From contig NZ_SZQA01000012.1 of assembly GCF_005233835.1 (NCBI RefSeq), positions 1 to 64,000 on the forward strand: DNA of 64,000 nt, written 5' to 3'. This DNA comes from Herbidospora galbida (GTDB lineage: Bacteria; Actinomycetota; Actinomycetes; Streptosporangiales; Streptosporangiaceae). A program made the position numbers and the translations under genes. Below the pieces are notes generated by a model. It was not told the origin of the DNA. It saw nothing but the letters and a program-made list of their open reading frames with translations, and searched no databases. This document shows positions 33,574 to 41,552 of this stretch, in pieces; within the stretch, counting starts at the first letter, position 1; each line of letters begins with the position of its first letter.

Positions 33574-34762
33574 CGATCTCAAACCGGTCGATCGGCACCT
33601 CGCCGACATCCTGGCGACCGTCCGCCCTCTCGCTCCGCTCGAACTCGATCTCGAGCGGGCGCTGGGGGCGGTGCTCGCCGAAGACGTGACCGCGCCGGTC
33701 GACCTGCCACCCTTCGACAACTCGGCGATGGACGGCTACGCGGTCGTCGCCGCCGACCTCGCGAACGCGCCGGTCACGCTGCCGGTGACCGAGGACGTCG
33801 CGGCGGGCGACCCGCTGGTCCGCGCGATCGGGCCGGGCCTCACCGCGCGGATCATGACCGGCGCGCCGCTGCCGGCGGGCGCCGACGCGGTCGTGCCGGT
33901 CGAGTACACCGACGGCGGCACCGCCAATGTGGTTGTCCACAAGCAGGTCGAGCGCGGCAACGCGATCCGCCGGGCCGGTGAAGATGTGCGGGTGGGGGAT
34001 GTGGTCCTGGCCGAGGGCACGCGCATCGGCGCGGCCCAGGTCGGCATGCTCGCGAGCGTCGGGCGCCGCCGCGTGCTGGTCCGGCCGGTGCCCCGAGTCG
34101 CCGTGCTCTCGACCGGCGCCGAGCTCGCCGAGCCCGGCACCCCGCTCGGCTACGGCCAGATCTGGGAGTCCAACAGCTTCATGCTGGCCGCCGCGGTCCG
34201 CGAGGCCGGCGGTGAGGCCTTCCGCGTGGGCTCGGTGACCGACGACCCGCGCGTCTTCATGGAGACCCTCGACGCGCAGCTCGTCCGGGCCGACGCGGTG
34301 ATCACCAGCGGCGGCGTCTCGATGGGCGCCTACGAGCCGGTGAAAGAGGGCCTGAGCCCGCTCGGCACGGTCAGGTTCGAGAAGGTCGCCATGCAGCCCG
34401 GCATGCCCCAGGGATTCGGCGTGGTCGGCGACGACCAGATCCCGATCTTCACGCTGCCCGGCAACCCGGTCTCGTCCTATGTCTCCTTCGTCCTGTTCGT
34501 GCGCCCGGCCCTCCGCCAGATGCAGGGCCTGCCCGTCTCGCCGCCGGCGTCCGTGCGGGCCGTGTGCACCGACCGGCTGCGCTCGCCCCGGGGCCGCCGC
34601 TCCTACCTTCGCGCCGTGCTGACCGGCGACCGGGTCACCCCCGCGCGCGGCCAGGGCTCCCACCAGCTCGCCGCGCTGGCCGCCGCCGACGCGCTGATCG
34701 TCGTACCGGAAGACGTGACCGAGGTCCCGGAAGGGACGACTGTTGAGGTGATCCCGCTGTGA
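33557..34762 (+). CDS. glp: Gephyrin-like molybdotransferase Glp (MoeA family)
   Basis: 401 residues with MoeA N-terminal, molybdopterin-binding (GVSMGAYEPVKEGL, LPGNPVSSYVSFVLFVRP) and C-terminal beta domains. MoeA motifs DNSAMDGYAV, GAPLPAGADAVV and VLSTGAELAEPG are present. In related actinobacteria the copy in the galU-moaC-mogA-rimJ-sepX/glpR neighbourhood is Glp, a MoeA-like protein that binds FtsZ and a membrane receptor, so a division role is at least as likely as molybdopterin insertion. The neighbours here match that context. Overlaps galU and, by ATGA-type fusion, moaC. Confidence 0.88.
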   Translation: MRHSPSDLKPVDRHLADILATVRPLAPLELDLERALGAVLAEDVTAPVDLPPFDNSAMDGYAVVAADLANAPVTLPVTEDVAAGDPLVRAIGPGLTARIMTGAPLPAGADAVVPVEYTDGGTANVVVHKQVERGNAIRRAGEDVRVGDVVLAEGTRIGAAQVGMLASVGRRRVLVRPVPRVAVLSTGAELAEPGTPLGYGQIWESNSFMLAAAVREAGGEAFRVGSVTDDPRVFMETLDAQLVRADAVITSGGVSMGAYEPVKEGLSPLGTVRFEKVAMQPGMPQGFGVVGDDQIPIFTLPGNPVSSYVSFVLFVRPALRQMQGLPVSPPASVRAVCTDRLRSPRGRRSYLRAVLTGDRVTPARGQGSHQLAALAAADALIVVPEDVTEVPEGTTVEVIPL

Positions 34763-35226
34763 ATCTCACCCATCTCGACGAATCGGGCCAGGCCCGCATG
34801 GTCGACGTGTCAGAAAAACCCGTCTCTGTCCGTACGTCCACCGCCTCCGGTCGCGTCCTGCTCTCCGAGGAGGCCGTGGCGATCCTGAGGTCGGGAGACA
34901 CCCCGAAGGGCGACGCGCTCGGGGTGGCCCGGATCGCCGGGATCATGGGCGCCAAGAAGACCCCCGACCTGATCCCGCTCTGCCACCCCATCGCCCTGCA
35001 CGGCGTGAAGGTCTCCCTGGAGATCGTCGACGAGGGGGTCGAGATCACGGCCCGGGTGAAGACGGCCGACAAGACGGGCGTCGAGATGGAGGCCCTCACC
35101 GCCGTCACCGTGGCCGCGCTCGGCCTGATCGACATGATCAAGGCCGTCGACCCCGCCGCCGTCATCACCGACGTGCGGGTCGAGGAGAAGACCGGCGGCA
35201 AGACCGGCGACTGGCGGCGCTCGTGA
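34759..35226 (+). CDS. moaC: Cyclic pyranopterin monophosphate synthase
   Basis: 155 residues: LTHLDESGQARMVDVSEKPV, KGDALGVARIAGIMGAKKT, LIPLCHPIALHGV and GVEMEALTAVTVAALGLIDM are the MoaC family signatures, including the catalytic His/Lys segments. It forms cPMP, the first stable molybdopterin precursor, with MoaA (not in this window). GTG start overlaps the glp stop by four bases. Confidence 0.95.
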   Translation: MNLTHLDESGQARMVDVSEKPVSVRTSTASGRVLLSEEAVAILRSGDTPKGDALGVARIAGIMGAKKTPDLIPLCHPIALHGVKVSLEIVDEGVEITARVKTADKTGVEMEALTAVTVAALGLIDMIKAVDPAAVITDVRVEEKTGGKTGDWRRS

Positions 35227-35699
35227 TCCGCGCCCTGGTCATCACCGCCTCCAACCGCGCCGCCGAGGGGGTGTACGAAGACCGCTCGGGCCGGATCCTC
35301 TACGCCCTCCTGGAGGAGCACGGCTGCACGGTCGACGGCCCGGTGGTGGTCCACGACGGTGAACCGGTGTATGAAGCGTTGGTGAAGGGCCTCGAGTCGG
35401 CGTACCACGTCATCGTCACCACCGGCGGCACCGGGCTGACGCCCACCGACCTGACCCCCGAGATGACCCGGCGCGTCCTCGACCGCGAGATCCCCGGCAT
35501 CGCCGAGGCGATCAGGCAGGTCAACCGGGAGAAAGTACCCACATCGGTGCTCTCGCGCGGCCTGTCCGGCCAGGCGGGCAGCACCCTGATCGTCAACCTG
35601 CCCGGCTCGACCGGCGGAGTACGCGACGGGATGGCCGTCCTGGGCCCCATTCTTGGACACGTGGTCGACCAGATCCGCGGCGGTGACCATCGCGCCTGA
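35223..35699 (+). CDS. mogA: Molybdenum cofactor adenylyltransferase-type protein MogA/MoaB
   Basis: 158 residues: ALVITASNRAAEGVYEDRSG, VIVTTGGTGLTPTDLTPEMT and LIVNLPGSTGGVRDGMAVL are the MoCF_BD molybdopterin-binding motifs. It would adenylylate molybdopterin before metal insertion by a MoeA protein. It overlaps moaC by four bases and is the last tightly coupled gene of the galU-glp-moaC-mogA operon. Confidence 0.9.
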   Translation: MIRALVITASNRAAEGVYEDRSGRILYALLEEHGCTVDGPVVVHDGEPVYEALVKGLESAYHVIVTTGGTGLTPTDLTPEMTRRVLDREIPGIAEAIRQVNREKVPTSVLSRGLSGQAGSTLIVNLPGSTGGVRDGMAVLGPILGHVVDQIRGGDHRA

Positions 35700-35735
35700 T
35701 GGCGCGATTCGGTGAACACGAGGGATGATTGACAA

Positions 35736-36374
35736 GTGGATCGACTTCGCGGCTGGCCCGCGACCCTGGCAGAGGGCCCGGTAGGGCTCCGGCCGCTCCG
35801 GCTCCGCGACGTGCGCGTCTGGCGGGAGACCCGCCTGCGCAACGCCGACTGGCTGCGCCCCTGGGAACCCAGCAACCCCGAGACGCCCCTGTTCCGCACC
35901 GGCCTCAGTCCCTACGTCTCCATGGTCGGCACCCTCCGCCGGGAGGCCAGACAGGGCATGGCCCTGCCGTGGGTCGTGACGTACAACGGCGCCTTCGCCG
36001 GCCAGCTCACCGTCGGCGCCATCGTCTGGGGCTCGGCCCGCTCCGCCCAGGTCGGCTACTGGGTCGACGGCGCCCTGGCGGGCAAGGGCATCACCCCCAC
36101 CGCCCTGGCCATGGCCGTCGACCACTGCTTCTTCACCACCGGCCTCCACCGCCTCGAAGCCAACATCCGCCCCGAGAACCACGCCAGCCGCAGAGTCGTC
36201 GAGAAACTCGGCTTCCGTGAGGAGGGCGTACGCCGACGGCAACTCCACATCGACGGAGCGTGGCGAGACCACATCTGCTATGCCTTGACCGTGGAAGACG
36301 TGCCGAGAGGCCTGCTCGTCCAGTGGCGCCGGGCCCGAGACTCATCGGCCGCACGTCACGGCGAGTCCCCGTAG
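35736..36374 (+). CDS. GNAT N-acetyltransferase, RimJ/RimL type
   Basis: 212 residues, GTG start. Acetyl-CoA fold with VRLRPLR-like opening (VGLRPLRLRDVRVWRETR), GYWVDGALAGKGITPTALAM (the pyrophosphate loop) and LEANIRPENHASRRVVEKLG followed by FREEGVRRR, which are RimJ signatures. Target could be a ribosomal or other protein N-terminus. Position between mogA and the sepX/glpR gene is a conserved actinobacterial arrangement. Confidence 0.88.
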   Translation: MDRLRGWPATLAEGPVGLRPLRLRDVRVWRETRLRNADWLRPWEPSNPETPLFRTGLSPYVSMVGTLRREARQGMALPWVVTYNGAFAGQLTVGAIVWGSARSAQVGYWVDGALAGKGITPTALAMAVDHCFFTTGLHRLEANIRPENHASRRVVEKLGFREEGVRRRQLHIDGAWRDHICYALTVEDVPRGLLVQWRRARDSSAARHGESP

Positions 36375-36496
36375 GCGACAACAGCTTCGACGATCTCGCG
36401 ACACACCGGACCGAATGCTCGTCAATCAGTGACACGCCGCCTTACGGTGCGTGACGTGAGCATGCAGGCGGGTCGAGACCAGGAGGAGAGCAGCCG

Positions 36497-37084
36497 ATGA
36501 GCAGCGTCCTCCTATATCTGGCCATCGTCGCAATGTGGCTCGGCGTCCTCGTTCCGATGTGGCTACGCCGCGACCGCTATGTCCTAATGGACGAAGACAA
36601 GGACAACGCCGAGGGCGACACCTTGATCGAGACCCCCGATCAAGCCGCACCCTCGCCCGCGACTTCGGAAGAGGAGGCATCGGTGTCCGAACCCGTCGCC
36701 GACTCCTCCTCGGACCCCCAGTTCGCCACGAACCGCCGCCGCGCCCGCATCCGCGTCCGCCGGCGGCGCACCCTGCTGTGGTGCGTGGCCATGGTCCTCG
36801 TCTCGTCCATAGCCGCCTTCCTGGGCGCCGTGCCGTGGTGGGGAGCGGCCCCGGCCGCACTCCTCCTCGGGCTGTACGTGACGCTGCTGCGGGTGGCCTC
36901 CAAGCTGGAACACGAACAGCAGGACCTGGCTGCCCGAGTCCGGGCCGACCGGATGCGGCGGGCCCGGGTGGAAGCCCGGCGGGCCGCCGCCGCCGCTCTC
37001 GAAGCCGAGATCATCGAGCTGGAGAAGAAGCGCGGGCACGTGTTCGACCAGTACGCCGATCACCGGCGAGCGGTGGGGGACTAG
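36497..37084 (+). CDS. sepX: Divisome membrane protein SepX/GlpR
   Basis: 195 residues beginning MSSVLLYLAIVAMWLGVLVP, a first membrane helix followed by MWLRRDRYVLMDEDKDN. A linker rich in Asp/Glu/Pro/Ser leads to an Arg block (RRRARIRVRRRRTLLWCVAM), two further helices and a charged C-terminal coiled coil of about 60 residues. Start and layout match SepX of Streptomyces and GlpR of corynebacteria, the membrane partner of Glp that helps set up division. Its neighbour glp is 1.7 kb upstream. A GGAGGAG site precedes the ATG. Confidence 0.8.
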   Translation: MSSVLLYLAIVAMWLGVLVPMWLRRDRYVLMDEDKDNAEGDTLIETPDQAAPSPATSEEEASVSEPVADSSSDPQFATNRRRARIRVRRRRTLLWCVAMVLVSSIAAFLGAVPWWGAAPAALLLGLYVTLLRVASKLEHEQQDLAARVRADRMRRARVEARRAAAAALEAEIIELEKKRGHVFDQYADHRRAVGD

Positions 37085-37137
37085 GGCGTGGATGGCGCGA
37101 AGGGGTGCTGGAGTTTGGTAGCCTAGATCTCGTTCAC

Positions 37138-37214
37138 GGGGCTATAGCGCAGTCCGGTAGCGCACTTCGTTCGCATCGAAGGGGTCTGGGGTTCAAATCC
37201 CCATAGCTCCACCA
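37138..37214 (+). tRNA. tRNA-Ala (anticodon CGC)
   Basis: 77 nt: acceptor GGGGCTA with TAGCTCC, D arm GCGC/GCGC, anticodon arm CTTCG-TTCGCAT-CGAAG giving anticodon CGC, T arm TGGGG-TTCAAAT-CCCCA, encoded CCA. Its 3' 43 bases serve as the att site of the element to the right, and an intact gene is regenerated by the insertion. Confidence 0.95.
37170..37212. repeat. attL: tRNA-Ala 3'-end direct repeat
   Basis: 43 bases identical to 48766-48808, starting in the anticodon loop and ending in the acceptor/CCA region. Confidence 0.93.
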
Positions 37215-37230
37215 CGTGATAGCAGGTCAG

Positions 37231-37265
37231 AAGGGGTTTCGGAGATCATCCGAGGCCCCTTTTTC
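37231..37265 (+). terminator. Terminator after tRNA-Ala
   Basis: Stem built from AAGGGG...TCGG (37231-37242) and CCGA...CCCCT, followed by TTTTT. It lies inside the element, so the integrating DNA supplies a new terminator for the tRNA, while the original one is now at 48816-48860. Confidence 0.75.
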
Positions 37266-37281
37266 GATCTTTGAGGCCGTG

Positions 37282-37301
37282 GGGAGCCAATCGGGGAGCC
37301 A
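37282..37301. repeat. Left arm-type repeats GGGAGCCA (two copies)
   Basis: GGGAGCCA at 37282-37289 and 37294-37301, between attL and the integrase stop. Three more copies lie beside attR. Likely integrase or Xis arm-binding sites. Confidence 0.55.
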
Positions 37302-37303
37302 CC

Positions 37304-38500
37304 TCACGCAGACTTGCGCTTGCTCTTCTTGGCGGTGCCGAACACCTTGTTCATGGTGCCCGCGCCCGTGGCGATGACGGGCTTCAACTGGTGGCGGTAG
37401 ACCTGTTCGGTGACGCGGGTGCCGGCGTGCCCGACGAGATCGGCGATCGTCTCTAAGGGCACGTCGTTGTCACTCATGATCGAGACGAACGAGTGACGGA
37501 GTTCGCGGGGGACCCAGTCACCTTCGAGGTTCGCCCGCTTGATGATGGCGCGGAATGAGCGGCGGACGTTATGCGCGTCCAGCGGCGTTCCGACGCCGGT
37601 ACAGAAGACGAGACCGTGATCTTGCCAGAGCGCCCCGGCTTCGAGTTGCTGAGCCGCTTGTGCGGCCCGGTGTTGCTTGAGAGCGGTGGCCGCCTGGTCG
37701 GGCAGTTCCAGTGAACGCCGTGACTTGCGGGTCTTCGTGTCACCTCCTACGCGATCGGCCCGCCACACGTAGATGGCGAACCGCTTGTGGTTGAACCCCG
37801 CTTCGAGGACTGGTCGCCATGCCTTGTCCTTCGGTGCCCAGGTGACCACGTGATCCCAGCGGAGCGCGCGGGCCTCTTCGGTACGGATGCCGGTGGTCAG
37901 GCTCACGACCACATAGGCGTGAAGCGGCGACGTCTTCGCCGCGTCCAGCAGAGCGCTTGCCTGATCGCGGGTGAGGGCCTTACTCGGGCGACCTTCCTTG
38001 CCCTTGGGTGTGATGACCAGTTCCGCGACGTTCCGGACGACGAGTTCGCGGGCCTGTGCGTGGCGCGTCGCCCTCTTCAAGATCGAGTGGACAGAGATGA
38101 GCGTCCGCGTTGCCAGCTTGCCCGTCAGTCCTTCGAGCCACTTGTCGACGTCGTCGGCCTTGAGGGTGCTGAGCTTCGCCTTGCCGATCAGCGGAATGAC
38201 GTGTTGATCGGCAAGGATCTTCAGCGTGCCGATGGTGCTCGCGCTCTGCTTCTTGAGACCGGTAGCGAACCAGTCCTCTACCGCGTTCCGGACGGTGTAG
38301 TTCTCCGGGCTCTTGACCCCTGATTCGAGGTCCTTCACGGCATTGATCAGCTTCTCTTTGACGTCGGCCTTGGTCTTGCCCTTGCGCTTGAGGCGCAGTC
38401 GCTTTCCGTCGGCGGCGAACCCCAGGGAGAGGGCTCCGGTGTAGCCGCCGGCCTCCTCGTAGATCGTCCCTTCGTACTTACCGATCATGATCTTGGACAT
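37304..38500 (-). CDS. Tyrosine-type site-specific integrase
   Basis: 398 residues. N-terminal AP2-like DNA-binding segment (about 10-60), SAM-like core-binding domain (about 65-150), catalytic domain (about 180-385) with Arg I in LTTGIRTEEARALRW, box II PRELRHSFVSIMSD, and Tyr in GHAGTRVTEQVYRHQ. The first His of box II is replaced (RELRH), a form common in actinomycete element integrases. It lies against attL and would insert into and, with Xis, excise from the tRNA-Ala site. Its start overlaps the RHH gene by 23 bases, suggesting coupled control. Confidence 0.95.
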   Translation of the reverse strand: MSKIMIGKYEGTIYEEAGGYTGALSLGFAADGKRLRLKRKGKTKADVKEKLINAVKDLESGVKSPENYTVRNAVEDWFATGLKKQSASTIGTLKILADQHVIPLIGKAKLSTLKADDVDKWLEGLTGKLATRTLISVHSILKRATRHAQARELVVRNVAELVITPKGKEGRPSKALTRDQASALLDAAKTSPLHAYVVVSLTTGIRTEEARALRWDHVVTWAPKDKAWRPVLEAGFNHKRFAIYVWRADRVGGDTKTRKSRRSLELPDQAATALKQHRAAQAAQQLEAGALWQDHGLVFCTGVGTPLDAHNVRRSFRAIIKRANLEGDWVPRELRHSFVSIMSDNDVPLETIADLVGHAGTRVTEQVYRHQLKPVIATGAGTMNKVFGTAKKSKRKSA

Positions 38501-38654
38501 CAGCTACCTCCTTGTGGCGGGTGAGGTACTCCTCGATCGCCTTTCGGATCACCCACGACACGTCGCGCTCTTGCGATGCGGCGTAGCGGGCGAGGCGCGC
38601 TTTGAACGCGGTCCCGACCCGCACGGCCGGCAGCGTGGTTCGGTCGCTCGACAT
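38478..38654 (-). CDS. Small ribbon-helix-helix DNA-binding protein
   Basis: 58 residues: MSSDRTTLPAVRVGTAFKAR, LARYAASQERDVSWVIRKAI, EEYLTRHK. The LPAVRV strand plus two helices is a CopG/Arc-type RHH fold. A GAGAGGAG-like site precedes the ATG. Overlapping the integrase start by 23 bases, it probably controls integrase expression or aids recombination-site architecture. Too short to be seen in a simple gene list. Confidence 0.75.
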   Translation of the reverse strand: MSSDRTTLPAVRVGTAFKARLARYAASQERDVSWVIRKAIEEYLTRHKEVADVQDHDR

Positions 38655-38787
38655 GAGATGCCTCCTCTCGTGGTTGCGGTGACGTGCGCGGACTTGCCGA
38701 TGGAGTTGTCAAAAGGCGTGTGACTTCGGGACCTTCCGCCCGGTGTTCGGTCTGGCGTGTTCGGGGTCTGTAGCGCAACGTAGCACA

Positions 38788-38819
38788 GCGGCATGACGCT
38801 GCATACTGCTCTATACCGC
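38788..38819 (-). promoter_or_regulatory. Shared operator copy 1 (integrase side)
   Basis: Read on the minus strand, this 32-nt segment aligns without gaps to 45471-45502 upstream of the GntR-type regulator, with eight mismatches. Conserved blocks are TATAGAGC, AGCG and CATGCCGC. It lies between the excisionase stop and the RHH-integrase unit, where the element's repressor would act. Confidence 0.65.
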
Positions 38820-38828
38820 TTCATGCTT

Positions 38829-39002
38829 CTATCGCACTTCTTCGAGTGAGGCCACGAAGTCGGCAAGGTGCTGGTCGGTGATGCGGCGAAGCTTGCCGAT
38901 CTTGATGCTGTTGAGCTGCTTCGTACGGAGCAGCGCATAGACCTTGTCGCGTCCGATATTGAGGATCTCGGCGACCTGTTCGACCGTGTACGCCTGGATG
39001 AT
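38829..39002 (-). CDS. Excisionase (helix-turn-helix Xis), non-canonical start
   Basis: 57 residues: AYTVEQVAEILNIGRDKVYA, LLRTKQLNSIKIGKLRRITD, QHLADFVASLEEVR. This is the MerR-like excisionase fold that acts with tyrosine integrases. The frame has no ATG, GTG, TTG or CTG between an in-frame TGA and the conserved region. An AAAGGGGGTG ribosome site sits just upstream of an ATC at 39000-39002, so initiation at ATC, or a mutated start, must be considered. Located between integrase and translocase genes as usual for AICEs. Confidence 0.75.
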   Translation of the reverse strand: MIQAYTVEQVAEILNIGRDKVYALLRTKQLNSIKIGKLRRITDQHLADFVASLEEVR

Positions 39003-39088
39003 GGATCACCCCCTTTCCCGGGAACCGTCGCCCCGGGTGTGTGTGGTTGTCGTCTGGCGATCACCTCTCTTGGTTACGGTTTGTGTTT

Positions 39089-39171
39089 GTCTCACGGGTT
39101 CGTCTCAGAGTTCGTCTCACGCCTATGTGCAGACGCGCGCGAGACGATGAGACATTGAGACGTTGAGACGA
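39089..39171. repeat. GTCTCA/TGAGAC repeat cluster, candidate transfer locus (clt)
   Basis: Three GTCTCA boxes (39089, 39102, 39114) face four tandem 8-base units CGAGACGA, TGAGACAT, TGAGACGT, TGAGACGA (39140-39171). The last unit touches the stop codon of the translocase gene. Streptomyces TraB-type translocases bind clt loci made of 8-bp repeats near their own gene, so the location and the 8-base period fit. Function here is inferred. The rest of 39003-39171 has no gene. Confidence 0.6.
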
Positions 39172-40956
39172 TTACGGATTGTGATTACTGTCGGTCGCGC
39201 GCCAGCGTCCGCGTCTCGTCTGCTGGGCGCGTCCCTCGTCTTCGAGTTGGGCGAGACGGCGGTAGAGCGTGGCGCGGCTCATGCCGGTCGCTCTCAGCAG
39301 ATCGGCCAATCCGATTCCCTCGTCGGGCGCGTCGTCGAGAGCGGCCAGCAGCGCCGCGTCAGCGTCGTGCGCGTTCTTGCGGTTGGGCTGTTCGCGTGGC
39401 TCGTCGGGGTGGACGTTGTTGAGCGCCTGGCGCGATACCTCGTCGAGCGTGGGGCGTCGGTCGGCGTGACGTTGTGCGGCGCGTTGAACGGTGTCGTCTT
39501 CGAGGAGGTAGCCGCGTGCGCGGCGGGGGATGTCGTGCTCAGGTGAGCTGATGAGGAACTTGCCGGGGGCGTCGAGCTTGTCGGCGTGCCAGCCGGCCTT
39601 GTGCATGCCCTGGCCCAGGATCAGGTCGACGTCACGGCGTTCGCGGACGCGGTAGCTGACTCTGATGTCCATCTGTGAGCGGACGGCGCTGTTGCCCATG
39701 GTCTTCTGGGATGGGCGTTGGGTGGCGATGACGAGTTGAACGGCGGGTGCGCGGCCACGTCGGGCGATCGAGTCGGCGTGTGCCAGTGCTACCGGGGCTT
39801 CGTCGGACAGTTCGGCGTACTCGTCGGTGATGATGACGAGCGCGGGTGCGTCTGGGGTGGGTTCCCAGACGCGCAACCCCTGCATGGCGAGCGTCTCGGC
39901 GCGTGCGTCGAGGATGGCGACGGCGTCGCGGAACAGGGCTTCGGCTTCCCGTGGAGTGGTGGCGATGCGGTCGAGGCAGGATGCCCACGGGAGCAGTTCC
40001 ATGCCGCGTTTGAGGTCGACGCCCCACACGATCGTGTCGGCGCATGCGGTGAGGTTGCCGAGTAGGACGTTCTGTCCGCCGCTCTTGCCCGATCCGGAGA
40101 CTCCGCCGAACAGGCCGTGCCGGCGAAGGAACGACACCCGCACGGGGGTGCCGTCTTCGAAGACGCCCAGTTCGATCGGGTCGGTGATCGAGGTGACGGA
40201 CGGGCCGGTCCAGCCGATGGCGTCGGCGTGAGGGTCAGTCTCGATCACCCGGATTTCCATCCGATTGGCTCTCTCGGGGATCGGCTGGACGCGCACGGCA
40301 CCACGGCGGGTGCCCAACGCCGACTCGATCTCGGGGATGCGTCCCATGGCATGTTCCACCGTCTGACCCCGGGCGAGGCCGATGCGGGCGCGGTAGCCCC
40401 ACAGGTCGACGAACGCCGATTGCACGCGGGAGCCCGTGAGGCCGATGGCGTGGGAGATCTCCGGCCACGCGGCCAGCGTGCGCTCTACCCGCACACGGGT
40501 ACGGCGGCGACGGTGGACCCACCACGGCAACGCGAGGACCAGCGTTCCCGCTGCGAGGAGTGCGGGCATCGGCGAGTTGAACGGGCCGTGCGCGGAGGCG
40601 AAGGCGATCCAGCTCCCGGTACAGGCGACGACGAGAGCCGCGTACACGCGTTCGCTGACGCGCAGACGGAGCGCCGTGCCTCCGAGCATCGCGACCAGGG
40701 CGACGGCGACGCCTGTAGTGACGATGATCGGTTGAGCCCATTCCGGGCGGGTGACGTGCACGGTGGCACCCGTGAGCACGGTCAGTCCGGAAATCAGCAG
40801 CGGGCCCAGTTCCGAACGTCGTCGCCACAGCCACGACACGATGAGCGTCACGGCGAGCGGGCCGAACTGCATGTTGGCGTCGATCATCAACATGGGCTCG
40901 ACGCCGTAGCGGCGCATGCGGCGTACCTGGGAGCGGGACAGATGACGGGCCCTCAC
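39172..40956 (-). CDS. FtsK/SpoIIIE-type conjugative DNA translocase (TraSA/TraB-like)
   Basis: 594 residues. N-terminal membrane helices (about 25-130, e.g. FGPLAVTLIVSWLW, VALVAMLGGTALRL). The motor domain has Walker A GGVSGSGKSGGQN near residue 285, Walker B VIITDEYAEL and the RRGRAPAVQLVIATQRPSQK segment. A C-terminal winged helix (GIGLADLLRATGMSRATLYR, then RLAQLEDEGR) would read DNA repeats, as gamma/HTH domains do in FtsK and TraB. One hexameric motor of this kind suffices for double-stranded DNA transfer between hyphae. Candidate target repeats lie at its 3' end. Overlaps the next gene upstream by four bases. Confidence 0.9.
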   Translation of the reverse strand: MRARHLSRSQVRRMRRYGVEPMLMIDANMQFGPLAVTLIVSWLWRRRSELGPLLISGLTVLTGATVHVTRPEWAQPIIVTTGVAVALVAMLGGTALRLRVSERVYAALVVACTGSWIAFASAHGPFNSPMPALLAAGTLVLALPWWVHRRRRTRVRVERTLAAWPEISHAIGLTGSRVQSAFVDLWGYRARIGLARGQTVEHAMGRIPEIESALGTRRGAVRVQPIPERANRMEIRVIETDPHADAIGWTGPSVTSITDPIELGVFEDGTPVRVSFLRRHGLFGGVSGSGKSGGQNVLLGNLTACADTIVWGVDLKRGMELLPWASCLDRIATTPREAEALFRDAVAILDARAETLAMQGLRVWEPTPDAPALVIITDEYAELSDEAPVALAHADSIARRGRAPAVQLVIATQRPSQKTMGNSAVRSQMDIRVSYRVRERRDVDLILGQGMHKAGWHADKLDAPGKFLISSPEHDIPRRARGYLLEDDTVQRAAQRHADRRPTLDEVSRQALNNVHPDEPREQPNRKNAHDADAALLAALDDAPDEGIGLADLLRATGMSRATLYRRLAQLEDEGRAQQTRRGRWRATDSNHNP

Positions 40957-41300
40957 GGAGCTTCGCCCCGCTGAGCGGACAGTTCGTCTCGCACGTAGTA
41001 GAGCGGATCGGGTTCGCCGTCGTGGTCGGCGGCCAGGGTGGCACGAGCGGCGGCGATGAGGTTGTGGTGGTCGAGACGGAGCGCGGTCAAGGTCTCGTGA
41101 AGTCGCTCGATCTCGTCACACAGGTCGGGAACGGCGATGAGGACGCCGGCGAACGCCGACCCGTGCGGGAGGGTGAGGAGAGCGGAGACGAAGGGGCGCA
41201 CGGACGGCTGGTCGGCGAAGCGGATGAGGTAGGCGTGGTGGTCGCGGATCTCCTGAAGGTCGGGCTGTCGGACGGGTCGTGTGGTCGACGTGGTGACCAC
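40953..41300 (-). CDS. Hypothetical element protein upstream of the translocase
   Basis: 115 residues, largely helical, soluble, with no known motif (DLQEIRDHHAYLIRFADQPS, LCDEIERLHETLTALRLDHH). ATGA overlap with the translocase gene indicates coupled translation and a transfer-related role, but no function is recognised. A GGAAAGGAGGTG site precedes the start. Confidence 0.65.
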   Translation of the reverse strand: MVTTSTTRPVRQPDLQEIRDHHAYLIRFADQPSVRPFVSALLTLPHGSAFAGVLIAVPDLCDEIERLHETLTALRLDHHNLIAAARATLAADHDGEPDPLYYVRDELSAQRGEAP

Positions 41301-41351
41301 CTCCTTTCCTCCCGGGGCGTGTGGCCCCGGGAGTGTTGACGATGTGGACGT

Positions 41352-41546
41352 TCAGCCGATGAGGAGTTTGAGGACTCTGGCGAGCGTGCTCATGACGTTC
41401 TGGAACTCGGGCGTGGCGACGGACTTGCCGAGACAGAAGCCGAACGCCACGCTCACCGCCGCGTGCCAGAGTCGGAGCCGGGTGTAGCGGAGCGCGATCA
41501 GCAGGGCGACACCGAGCAGCAGCACCAGGGAGACGGAGACCACCAA
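41352..41546 (-). CDS. Small membrane protein, possible spread (Spd) protein
   Basis: 64 residues with two hydrophobic segments (VVSVSLVLLLGVALLIALRY and LWHAAVSVAFGFCLGKSV) and a short basic tail. Small membrane proteins next to the translocase gene of Streptomyces plasmids and AICEs often belong to the Spd group for intramycelial spread. That link rests on position only. GGAGGTG ribosome site present. Confidence 0.6.
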   Translation of the reverse strand: MVVSVSLVLLLGVALLIALRYTRLRLWHAAVSVAFGFCLGKSVATPEFQNVMSTLARVLKLLIG

Positions 41547-41552
41547 GGGGAT

